Assembly (NCBI RefSeq): GCF_001708935.1
Contig: NZ_MASI01000004.1
Coordinates: 124,001 to 188,000 of the forward strand
From: Methyloligella halotolerans
Lineage (GTDB): Bacteria; Pseudomonadota; Alphaproteobacteria; Rhizobiales; Methyloligellaceae
Length of the DNA: 64,000 nucleotides
Direction of reading: 5' to 3'
Position 1 is the first letter of the stretch. Every line of letters begins with the position of its first letter. Shown here piece by piece: positions 9,583 to 16,752 of the stretch. Below the pieces are notes generated by a model. It ran no database searches, had not been told where the DNA came from, and saw only the letters and a program-made list of their open reading frames with translations. The position numbers and the translations under genes were made by a program.

Positions 9583-11250
9583 CTAGGCGAGGCTCGCGGG
9601 AAGCGCGGACTTGTCCACAGGCGCGATGTCGCCGCCGATTGGGCGGGCCACGATCACCCGATGGAGGAGGAGTACTGGGAGCAGGCTGGCCACCACGATC
9701 ACCAGCGCCGCCAGCCCCGCCTCTTCGTAGCGATAGAGCGAGGCGAGGGCGAACACATGGGTGGCCAGGGTCTCGAAATTGAAGGGTCGCAGGAGAAGGG
9801 TCGCCGGCAGCTCCTTCATGGACTCCACGAAGACGAGCAGGGCGGCGGCCGCGAGCGCAGGCCGCAGCAGAGGCAGCTGGATGCGCCAGAAGGTGGCTCG
9901 CGCGCTCGCGCCGAGGCTTCGGCTCGCGGCATCCATATTCTTCGAGATCTTCGAAAATCCCGTCTCCACCGCACCGAAGGCGGCGGCGAGGAAGCGGATG
10001 CTATAGGCGAGCACCAACGCCGCCGCAGTGCCGGTGAAGAACGGCATGACCGCATCGCCGGTAAGCCAGCGTCCCGTCGCCATGATCTGCCGGTCGAGAG
10101 CGCCAAGGGGCGCGAGCAGGCCGATGGCGAGCACCGTGCCCGGTACCGCATAGGCAAGCGCTGGCACCAGGGCCGCGACCCGGAGCGTGCGGGACTCCAG
10201 CGTCCGGCGACCGTAGGACAGCACCAGCGCGAAGCCCAACCCGAGCGCCGCCGCGACACAAGACAGGAAGAGGCTGTGGCCGGCGGCATCGATGAAATTT
10301 CGATCGACGGCCGTGTCGAGATAGGCGATGGCGGAGCGGAGCAGGATGAAGGCCGGCAGGCCGAACCCGAGCACCACCGGTGCGAAGCAGAAGATCGAGG
10401 CTGCCGCACCGCGCCAGCCGGTCAGTTGCGCTCGCACGGTCGGCCGGTGGCTCCCGCCCAGAGCGTGGAACCGGCGGCCGAGACGCATGCCCCGCTCCAA
10501 CAGGATCAAAGCCAGCACGAAAAGCAGCATGACGGATGCGAGCTGCGCGGCGCCGCTCAAGCTGTTGCGGGAGAGCCAGGTATCGTAGACCGCGACGGTA
10601 AGGGTACGGACGCCCAGGAATTCCACGGCGCCGATATCGTTCACGGTCTCCATGAGCGCGAGCGCGACGCCCGCGGCCAGTGCCGGCCGGGCAAGCGGGA
10701 GAGCGATCCGCCAGAAGGTTGCGGCCGGGCCATGGCCGAGTGTCCGGCTGACCTCCAACATCTCCACCGACTGCTGCTGAAAGCTGACCCGTGCGGTGAG
10801 ATAGACGTACGGGTAGAGCACCGCGCTCATCAGGACGATCGCGCCGGGCAGGGACCGGATATCCGGGAACCAATAGTCGCCCGCATCCTGCCAGCCGAAG
10901 CCCGCCCTTAGAGCCGTCTGGATCAGGCCGGAATAGTCGAACAGCTCTAGATAGCAGAAGGCGACGATATAGGTTGGCACCGCCAGCGGTAGCAGAAGTG
11001 CCCAGGTGAGGAAGCCGCTGCCGGGGAAGCGGAACATGGTGACGAGCCATGCGGCGCCTGCGCCGATGGTCAGGGTGAGACACGCGACCCCCATCATCAG
11101 GATCAGCGTCGTCTCCACGGCCGCTGGGAGCACATGGGCGGCGAGATGCGGCCAGACGCTTTTCCCGGTGTCCCCGGTCACGGCCACCGTCAGCACAGCA
11201 AGGATCGGCGTCACCGCGATCGCGATGACGGCCAGCACCGAAAGGCGCAA
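9583..11250 (-). CDS. Fe(3+) ABC transporter permease, FbpB type
   Basis: About 555 residues with two homologous halves of binding-protein-dependent permease type. Each has roughly six membrane helices and an EAA-like loop (VSRTLGHGPAATFWRIALPL; ASRSLGASARATFWRIQLPL). The doubled layout is typical of FbpB/SfuB/ThiP permeases. It lies downstream of the Fbp-type binding protein and a Cys-rich gene on the same strand, so it probably passes ferric iron through the inner membrane. No ATPase gene (fbpC) is in the cluster. The start is uncertain: no ATG is close; TTG at 11250, 20 bases after the previous stop, is preferred because it leads directly into the first helix. Confidence 0.85.
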   Translation of the reverse strand: MRLSVLAVIAIAVTPILAVLTVAVTGDTGKSVWPHLAAHVLPAAVETTLILMMGVACLTLTIGAGAAWLVTMFRFPGSGFLTWALLLPLAVPTYIVAFCYLELFDYSGLIQTALRAGFGWQDAGDYWFPDIRSLPGAIVLMSAVLYPYVYLTARVSFQQQSVEMLEVSRTLGHGPAATFWRIALPLARPALAAGVALALMETVNDIGAVEFLGVRTLTVAVYDTWLSRNSLSGAAQLASVMLLFVLALILLERGMRLGRRFHALGGSHRPTVRAQLTGWRGAAASIFCFAPVVLGFGLPAFILLRSAIAYLDTAVDRNFIDAAGHSLFLSCVAAALGLGFALVLSYGRRTLESRTLRVAALVPALAYAVPGTVLAIGLLAPLGALDRQIMATGRWLTGDAVMPFFTGTAAALVLAYSIRFLAAAFGAVETGFSKISKNMDAASRSLGASARATFWRIQLPLLRPALAAAALLVFVESMKELPATLLLRPFNFETLATHVFALASLYRYEEAGLAALVIVVASLLPVLLLHRVIVARPIGGDIAPVDKSALPASLA

Positions 11251-11270
11251 AACGGGATGGGACGGGCCCG

Positions 11271-11807
11271 TCAGCCCCGGCCTGCCACGCTCGCGACAGG
11301 TGCCGCGTTGCGCGAGATCGCCGACAGGGCCGTCACGGCGTCGGGGTTGAGCCGTTGATCGGCCTCCTGCAGCACATCGGCAAAGGCGTTGGCCGCTTCG
11401 ATGACCGGATCGACGAGGTCCGAGCCCGTCAGGGCCAGGGCGCAGGCCTGCATGGCCGGACAGCGATGATGCTGTGAGGCCGCGATGAGGGACATGGCCA
11501 TGCACTCGTCCGCGCAGAACCCGGCGCAGCCATACGGATAATATTCGATCTTGCGGGAAGCGCAGCCACGCAGCGCCCGGACCCAGCAGGCGAGTTCGGT
11601 TACTGCGCGCTTTGCGCGCTCCGGTCCCAGCGCCCGGTTATATTCGTTCCAGCCGGTCTCCCAACAGGCGATGTCGCCCGTGTCGTAGCCGGCCAGCCAG
11701 CACCGGAAGCCGACTCCGACGAGCCATTCAGCGCCTTCGCGCTGGGGGATCTGCACCTGGCCTGCCGCCTGCAGGCCCTTGCCGTCGATTGTGTTGTAGT
11801 AGCTCAT
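11271..11807 (-). CDS. Cysteine-rich protein of unknown function in the iron-transport operon
   Basis: A 178-residue protein starting MSYYNTIDGKG; AGGGG lies 8 bases before the ATG. It has nine cysteines, including a C-x3-C-x3-C cluster (YGCAGFCADECMAM) followed by HHRCPAMQAC, in mostly helical sequence. There is no signal peptide or membrane helix. It sits between the ferric-binding protein (gap 11 bp) and the permease (gap about 20 bp), so it is co-transcribed with an iron uptake system. Metal or iron-sulfur binding is a reasonable inference, as is a resemblance to Cys-rich four-helix (DUF326/Csp-like) proteins, but I do not recognise the family. Confidence 0.75.
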   Translation of the reverse strand: MSYYNTIDGKGLQAAGQVQIPQREGAEWLVGVGFRCWLAGYDTGDIACWETGWNEYNRALGPERAKRAVTELACWVRALRGCASRKIEYYPYGCAGFCADECMAMSLIAASQHHRCPAMQACALALTGSDLVDPVIEAANAFADVLQEADQRLNPDAVTALSAISRNAAPVASVAGRG

Positions 11808-11818
11808 CCTTGGTACCC

Positions 11819-12934
11819 CTAGGAACTTGGCCCGTCGTCGAAATTGACCTCGTCGATCAGCTCGCTGGCGCGCTCTCGATGTTCGGCGATCTCCTGCAGG
11901 GAAAGATCGTCCGCTTCGAAGTCGCCCCAGGACTGCACCAGCTCCGACCACCGCACGCCCTCGCGAACCGGGTATTCGTGGTTCATCTCTGCGTAGAGCG
12001 CCTGGCCTTCCTCGGATGCCAGGAATTCGAGAAGCTTGATGGCATTTTCTTTGTGCGGCGCATCCTTCACGATCACGGCGCCCGACAGGTTCACATGGGT
12101 GCCGCGGCCCTCGGAGTTGGGGAACAGGATCTCGACCGAGTCGGCCCACTCCTTCTGCTCCGGCTCCTCCTCGTTGGTCGCCATCACGCCCATGTAATAG
12201 GTGTTGCCGATGGCCACGTCGCACTCGCCGGCATAGACGCCCTTCACCTGCAGCCGGTCGTTTCCGGCGGGCTTCCGCGCCAGATTGGCTTTCACGCCTT
12301 CCAGCCACGTTTTCGTCTCCTCTTCGCCGTGACGGGCGATCATCGAGGCGACGAGGGCGACGTTGTAGACATGCTGCCCGGAGCGGATGCAGATCCTGTT
12401 CTTCCACTTCGGCTCGGCGAGCTCCTCATAGGTGATCGCATCCTGATCCACCCGGTCTTTCGAGGCATAGACCACACGCGCCCGGCGGGTCAGGCCCCAC
12501 CAGCTGCCGTCCTCGGCCCGGTACTCCGAGGGAACTGCCTCTTCCAATGTCTCGGTGGTCACCGGCGCGGCGATGCCCTCCGCGACCGCTTGGTCGAGAT
12601 TGCCGATATCGACCGTGAGCAGAAGATCGGCTTGGGCTGCGGGGCCGAGCTGCTTGATGCGCTCGATCAGCCCCTTGCCGGAAAACACGACATTGACGTC
12701 GATGCCGGTCTCTTCGGTGAAGCGCTCGAAGAGCGGCTCGATCAGCTCCGGCTGGCGATAGGAATAGACATTGACCTCGCCACCTTGATCTTCAGCGGCA
12801 TGATCTTCGGCAGCATGAGCAGCCGGCATGGCGATGGCGAATGCGACAGCTGCTGCGGCGCCATGGACCCAGGCCCATCGGCTAGCGCGCAGGCCGCGAA
12901 GCGGCGGAGCTGCGCGCGCGATTGCGCGTTTCAT
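11819..12934 (-). CDS. Periplasmic ferric-iron-binding protein, FbpA type
   Basis: A 371-residue binding protein. GGAGG lies 6 bases before the ATG at 12934, and a signal peptide ends near AIAMPAAHA. The mature part begins GEVNVYSYRQPELIEPLFE and carries TYYMGVM with the adjacent tyrosines that coordinate Fe3+ in FbpA/SfuA/FutA, plus NSEGRGTHVNLSGAVIVKDA. Known role of the family: capture of ferric iron in the periplasm for an FbpBC importer. It is the first gene of a (-) operon with the Cys-rich gene and the permease. Two tandem Irr-box-like sites lie 156-197 bp upstream, suggesting control by iron status. Confidence 0.9.
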   Translation of the reverse strand: MKRAIARAAPPLRGLRASRWAWVHGAAAAVAFAIAMPAAHAAEDHAAEDQGGEVNVYSYRQPELIEPLFERFTEETGIDVNVVFSGKGLIERIKQLGPAAQADLLLTVDIGNLDQAVAEGIAAPVTTETLEEAVPSEYRAEDGSWWGLTRRARVVYASKDRVDQDAITYEELAEPKWKNRICIRSGQHVYNVALVASMIARHGEEETKTWLEGVKANLARKPAGNDRLQVKGVYAGECDVAIGNTYYMGVMATNEEEPEQKEWADSVEILFPNSEGRGTHVNLSGAVIVKDAPHKENAIKLLEFLASEEGQALYAEMNHEYPVREGVRWSELVQSWGDFEADDLSLQEIAEHRERASELIDEVNFDDGPSS

Positions 12935-13089
12935 GACCTTCCTCCAATAGACGGGGTTCAAGGCCCCGATATCGGATTTGCCGCCCACGAAACCGGCACA
13001 CCGGGCCCGAGCGGCAAAATATGACTATAAGTTTCCGATTAAATCTGAATCGTCGCCGAGGTCAACGTCAAAGCGGCCTCCAGCACAAC

Positions 13090-13131
13090 ATTAGAGGGCT
13101 TCTAAACACCATTAGAGGGCTTCTAAACACC
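13090..13131. promoter_or_regulatory. Tandem pair of Irr-box-like (iron control element) sites
   Basis: A 21-bp unit, ATTAGAGGGCTTCTAAACAC plus C, occurs twice head to tail without mismatch (13090-13110, 13111-13131). Each copy holds an inverted repeat TTAGA-N5-TCTAA. This resembles the rhizobial Irr box (iron control element) of the TTAGAA-N3-TTCTAA type. It lies between the divergently ending kinase gene and the FbpA-type gene, upstream of the latter. Assignment to Irr is inference from the motif and the iron-transport context. Confidence 0.55.
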
Positions 13132-13164
13132 GCTCGCACGCCCGATTCCGGGCGCGCTTGGCGA

Positions 13165-14526
13165 TCAGTCGCGCCGCTCCGCCACCCGGTCGGCAGGAAA
13201 GATAACGTCCGCCGACGTGCCCACTCCGGACTCGCTTGTCAGCATGAAGCGGGCCCGATTGGCCTCGGCGAGAGCCTTCGTCAACGGAAGCCCCAGCCCG
13301 GTGCCGTTCTGCTTGCGGGGGGTCGTGTCGAGCTGCTGGAAGGGTTGCATGGCGAGCTGGATCTCGTCCGCCGTCATGCCGACGCCCGTATCGCGCACGC
13401 GGATGCGTACGCCGCCCGCCGGCGTCTTGCTGGCCGAAAGGATGACCTGGCCGCCTTCGCGGGTGAACTTGATCGCGTTGGAGAGCAGGTTCAGCAGGAT
13501 CTGCTTGAGCCGGCGCGGATCGGCGATCACCGAGGGAACGTCCGGATCGAGCGATACCCGCAGCAGGATCCGCTCCCGCTTCGCCATGGGCTGCAGGATG
13601 TGCAGGCACTCGTCCACCAGCTCGGCGAGATCCACCGCGGTGAAGTCGAGCTCGAACTCGCCGGCCTCGATCTTGGAAAGGTCCAGCAGGTCGTTGAGCA
13701 GGCTCAACGCGTATCGCCCGCTCTGGTGGATGTCCTCGATATACCCCTTGTAGCGTGGGTTCTCGATCGCACCGAGCTTCTCGCCGATCATCAGCTCCGT
13801 GAAGCCGAGGATCGAATTCAGCGGCGTGCGCACCTCGTGGCTGACCTTGGCTAGGAAGTTGAACTGCTGGGCTGCCGACGCCACGGCAGGCGAAAGCGCT
13901 TCGTCCTCTGGGCTTTCCGCCGGGATGGCGTCGACTTCCGCCCCGTTGACGTTCTCTTCCGTGGGGCTGGAGGGCGGAGCTTCGGGCGCAGGCGGGGCCG
14001 GCGCATCGACATCGGCAGCGTTCTGCAGCGACGACGGATCGATCAGCCGGAGCATCTGCAGGGGCGGGTCGGCCTGCAGCGGCACGAGTTCGACCGTGAT
14101 CTTGAGATGACGATGCCCCGAGGTCCTGGCCTCAACCTGCAGGCGGGAGGCATGTTCGCCCTTGGGCGCCGGCAAAGGCTCGGCATTTGCCAACCCGGCC
14201 GGCAGGATGACGTTCAGCCCCCCGGCCTCGAGCAATTCCTCGATGCGGCGATAACCGAAAGCGTGCGCAAAGGGCAGGTTGCCATGCAGAAGCTCGCCCT
14301 CTCCCAGAAGGGCGATGGCCGAGGGGAGGGCGTCGATCAGAGCAACCAACGTGTCGCTTGCTAACGCCCCTGCAGGCATCTCGCTCTCCTGCCGCGGCCG
14401 AGCCGTGGGGACGGCATGGGCCGCCTGCTGGCTCAGGGCTCGTGCGATGTGCTCGAGCGCCTTGCGGTCCTCATCGAGCTCATCGCTCTGCTGGTGAAGG
14501 GATTTATGCATCGTCCGCGTGACCAT
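13165..14526 (-). CDS. Cytoplasmic PAS-like sensor histidine kinase
   Basis: A 453-residue kinase without membrane helices. Residues 1-60 form a polar helical region. A degenerate PAS-like segment follows (ALPSAIALLGEGELLHGNLP), then a Pro/Glu-rich linker (APAPPAPEAPPSSP). The HisKA dimerisation domain carries phospho-acceptor His in FLAKVSHEVRTPLNSILGF near residue 240, and the ATPase domain has N-box ILLNLLSNAIKFT, G1 DTGVGM and G2 GTGLGLPL. This H-box and layout resemble PleC/DivJ-type alphaproteobacterial kinases. No response regulator is adjacent. It is transcribed away from the phasin gene and toward the iron operon. Confidence 0.85.
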   Translation of the reverse strand: MVTRTMHKSLHQQSDELDEDRKALEHIARALSQQAAHAVPTARPRQESEMPAGALASDTLVALIDALPSAIALLGEGELLHGNLPFAHAFGYRRIEELLEAGGLNVILPAGLANAEPLPAPKGEHASRLQVEARTSGHRHLKITVELVPLQADPPLQMLRLIDPSSLQNAADVDAPAPPAPEAPPSSPTEENVNGAEVDAIPAESPEDEALSPAVASAAQQFNFLAKVSHEVRTPLNSILGFTELMIGEKLGAIENPRYKGYIEDIHQSGRYALSLLNDLLDLSKIEAGEFELDFTAVDLAELVDECLHILQPMAKRERILLRVSLDPDVPSVIADPRRLKQILLNLLSNAIKFTREGGQVILSASKTPAGGVRIRVRDTGVGMTADEIQLAMQPFQQLDTTPRKQNGTGLGLPLTKALAEANRARFMLTSESGVGTSADVIFPADRVAERRD

Positions 14527-14715
14527 CGCACCGACCGCTCAAAAAATCTTATCGCTTGGCAAAGCGACCGGCCGGGGGATGCTTACTCGTCTTCCCTACT
14601 CTCGTACCTCAAGCATTGGACACCGGGATCCAGTCTACCACTAAATTTAGTAAAGTCTTGTGGGGTTCCATCCCTGTCCAAAGGGACCTTCCAAAAGGTC
14701 ATTCGCGTTGTCGTC

Positions 14716-14766
14716 TTGTCTGCACCGCATTGCAGCAATATATATTGCAGTGCAATATAACTGCAG
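14716..14766 (+). promoter_or_regulatory. Phasin promoter with overlapping TGC-type operators (probable PhaR sites)
   Basis: TTGTCT at 14716-14721 and TATATA at 14739-14744 are spaced 17 bp, a sigma-70-like promoter facing the phasin gene. Palindromes TTGCAGCAA (14730-14738), TTGCAGTGCAA (14745-14755) and CTGCAG (14761-14766) overlap and follow the -10. PhaR, the known repressor of phasin genes, binds TGC-rich sites, so these are likely its operators (inference). The rest of the 14527-14830 gap shows nothing else I can name. Confidence 0.55.
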
Positions 14767-14830
14767 GATAAGCGATACGGCCGGTTCGCCCTCGGGCCGG
14801 CTGACCCTTCAAACCCAGGAGGTACCCGAT

Positions 14831-15340
14831 ATGAGCGATTCCTATACCCCGCAGGATGCAGCAGAAGACGTCAAGCATATGGCTGAGGAAACCACGGAAA
14901 AGATGGAAGATGCCGCCTCCCGTGCCGCGTCGTCCTTCGAGAGCGGTCTCCCGGAAGGCATGCGTGCCATGGCGGAAAAGGCCGTGGCCCAGACCCGGGA
15001 ATCTTACGAGATGGCCAAGGGCAACATGGAAGAGACGGTCCAGGCCTGGGAGAAATCCTTCGATGCCTATGGCCAGGGCGCCGCGGCGTTTCAGCAGAAG
15101 CTGCTTGAGATGTGCCAGTCCAACATGAACTCGAGCTTCGACTTCGCCAAGAAGCTGACCGAGGCCAAGGATTTCTCGGAAGTCGCCAAGATGCAGTCCG
15201 CCTTCATGCAGAAGCAGTTCGCGACCTTGTCCGATCAGGCCGGCCAGATTCGCGCCCTTTCGACGAAGATGGCCGAGGACGCGTCCGAGCCGATCAAGAC
15301 CCAGTTCTCGCGCAGCTTCGAGAAGATGCCGGGCGCATAA
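14831..15340 (+). CDS. Phasin family protein (PHA granule coat)
   Basis: A 169-residue, helix-forming, Cys-poor protein with the Phasin_2 pattern: SRAASSFESGLPEGMRAMAEK, AVAQTRESYEMAKGNMEETV, then AWEKSFDAYGQGAAAFQQKL and SSFDFAKKLTEAKDFSEVAK. It should bind the surface of polyhydroxyalkanoate granules and control their size and number. AGGAGG is placed 8 bases before the ATG; longer in-frame starts upstream overlap the promoter and are rejected. A promoter with TGC-type operators lies upstream and an intrinsic terminator downstream, so the gene is monocistronic. Confidence 0.88.
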   Translation: MSDSYTPQDAAEDVKHMAEETTEKMEDAASRAASSFESGLPEGMRAMAEKAVAQTRESYEMAKGNMEETVQAWEKSFDAYGQGAAAFQQKLLEMCQSNMNSSFDFAKKLTEAKDFSEVAKMQSAFMQKQFATLSDQAGQIRALSTKMAEDASEPIKTQFSRSFEKMPGA

Positions 15341-15499
15341 GCCGTCTAACAACAGATCGCGGAACCGCCGGTGCGAAATGCCGGCCGTGGCGGCAAATGC
15401 AGGCCGTTCGTCTGAGCCGTCTGCGCAAGCCATCCGCTCGGGCCGTCATGTCGGCCGCGGGAGGCCCAGCACGAAGCGATCTATACCTGTGTTTGTTGA

Positions 15500-15530
15500 G
15501 GTCCGAGTCCTTCGCTCGGGCCTTTTTCTT
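15500..15530 (+). terminator. Rho-independent terminator downstream of the phasin gene
   Basis: GGTCCGAG (15500-15507) pairs with CTCGGGCC (15515-15522) around a 7-base loop and is followed by TTTTTCTT. It lies 160 bp after the phasin stop. I see no gene in the rest of 15341-15674. Confidence 0.7.
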
Positions 15531-15674
15531 GTTCGCCGGCGGCCTTCGAAGGAAGGCCTCTCCGGGCTCTCGGCGAGGCGCCCTAAAATTCCTGCAGGAA
15601 GCGGCGCAACGACGCTTGCCAGCAGCCGCCTCAGCGCCTAGGTTTCGCACCTTCCAAGGACATGCCGAGCTTGG

Positions 15675-15751
15675 GCCGCTGTAGCTCAGTTGGTTAGAGC
15701 GCTTGATTGTGGATCAAGAGGTCACTGGTTCGAATCCAGTCAGCGGTACCA
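15675..15751 (+). tRNA. tRNA-His (anticodon GTG)
   Basis: A complete cloverleaf: acceptor GCCGCTG/CAGCGGT, D arm GCTC...GAGC, anticodon stem CTTGA/TCAAG with loop TTGTGGA (anticodon GTG, histidine), T arm ACTGG-TTCGAAT-CCAGT and an encoded CCA end. The discriminator is A73 rather than C73, and the first acceptor pair is G1:U72. Most bacteria have G-1:C73 in tRNA-His; the A73/G1:U72 form is the known alphaproteobacterial variant, read by a divergent histidyl-tRNA synthetase such as the one at 29707-31311. Confidence 0.97.
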
Positions 15752-15810
15752 CTTCGGTTGGCACGTCGTGCCGAAGCCAAATTGGGAATCCACCGACCAC
15801 CCAAGCAATG

Positions 15811-15840
15811 AAAAAGGGCCGGATCGATCCGGCCCTTTTT
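15811..15840. terminator. Bidirectional intrinsic terminator between tRNA-His and the PRC-barrel gene
   Basis: A perfect palindrome: AAAAAGGGCCGGATC followed by its complement GATCCGGCCCTTTTT. A 5'-A/3'-T flanked GC stem serves both the rightward tRNA and the leftward PRC-barrel gene. A weaker stem-loop (CTTCGG...CCGAAG) follows the tRNA directly. Confidence 0.85.
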
Positions 15841-15884
15841 GCATCTTGGGGGGAGACTTGCGGTCTCCTGTGAAACCGGAAGAG

Positions 15885-16610
15885 CTACTTCTCTTCGGCC
15901 GGCTCCTCGTCGGCCATCGGTTCCTTGGCGCTCTCGTCGTTCATAGCGCCGGAATCTTTCGACTTCATGTCGGCATCGGCCGGCTCTTCGCCCGCCATCG
16001 GCTCGTCGGCCTTCTCGTCCGTCATGGTCTCGTCGCTCATAGCGCCGTCTTTGGCGGCTTCCTTGTTCTGCTCTTTTTCTTCCTCGGCCGCCTCTTCCTG
16101 GCGTTCCTCGGTGGCCGGCACCCAGGCCTGAGCCTCGGCATCGAACTTGTAGCCCGGGGCCTGCTCGAGAGCGCCCTTGGTGGCGTTGAGGGTGAGCTGG
16201 GATTCGCCGTCCTTCGTCTCGGTCAGCTCCAGCGCGTCGAACGGAATGGCGACATTCTTCTCGCCGACACCGAGAAAGCCACCGACGCCGATGATCACAG
16301 TCGTAACCTTGCCGCTCTCGTCGATGAGGAGATCGTTGGTGTCGCCGACCTGATTGTCGTCCGGATCGTAGACGGGCTCCTGATAGTACTCGCTGATCGG
16401 CCGGGAATTCTCCGGCAGCGTCTTGAGGAGGGTCACGGTCGTTTCCGCCTCTTTGACCGTGGTTTTCGCCTCATCGTTCTTTGCCGGGGCTTCCATCTTG
16501 GCTTCGCCCGCGGGCTTCTCTGCGGTCATGTCGTCTTGCGCATGCGCGGAGAACGCCACGCCGCTGGTCATCAGCAGGGCGATCGCGGTCGACGAAAGAA
16601 GCTTCTTCAT
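15885..16610 (-). CDS. Secreted PRC-barrel domain protein with acidic repetitive tail
   Basis: A 241-residue protein with a clear signal peptide (MKKLLSSTAIALLMTSGVAF...AHA). A PRC-barrel domain lies at roughly residues 75-130 (EPVYDPDDNQVGDTNDLLID, VTTVIIGVGGFLGVG, EKNVAIPFDALEL). The last 80 residues are Glu/Ala/Met/Asp-rich with repeats of MADEEPA and MAGEEPA type. PRC-barrel proteins of this kind are common in Hyphomicrobiales and are thought to be periplasmic; no enzymatic role is known. GGAGG stands before the ATG. It is transcribed toward the bidirectional terminator. Confidence 0.82.
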   Translation of the reverse strand: MKKLLSSTAIALLMTSGVAFSAHAQDDMTAEKPAGEAKMEAPAKNDEAKTTVKEAETTVTLLKTLPENSRPISEYYQEPVYDPDDNQVGDTNDLLIDESGKVTTVIIGVGGFLGVGEKNVAIPFDALELTETKDGESQLTLNATKGALEQAPGYKFDAEAQAWVPATEERQEEAAEEEKEQNKEAAKDGAMSDETMTDEKADEPMAGEEPADADMKSKDSGAMNDESAKEPMADEEPAEEK

Positions 16611-16752
16611 GGTCTCCTCCTTTGGTGAAAACAGTCAGGCGTCTCAACGCCGGGCTTCTACAGGCGTTCCATGACAATGGCGTCGCGACCGGATCATCGC
16701 CGCCGGTTGCAGAAGCCCACCAAACCTCTTGCGCGACGCGGCGCTTCGCGGG

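Noticed and set aside
13090-13131. The 21-bp tandem repeat as an insertion scar or attachment site
   Set aside because: No integrase, tRNA junction or element boundary is nearby, and the unit holds an Irr-box-like inverted repeat beside iron genes.
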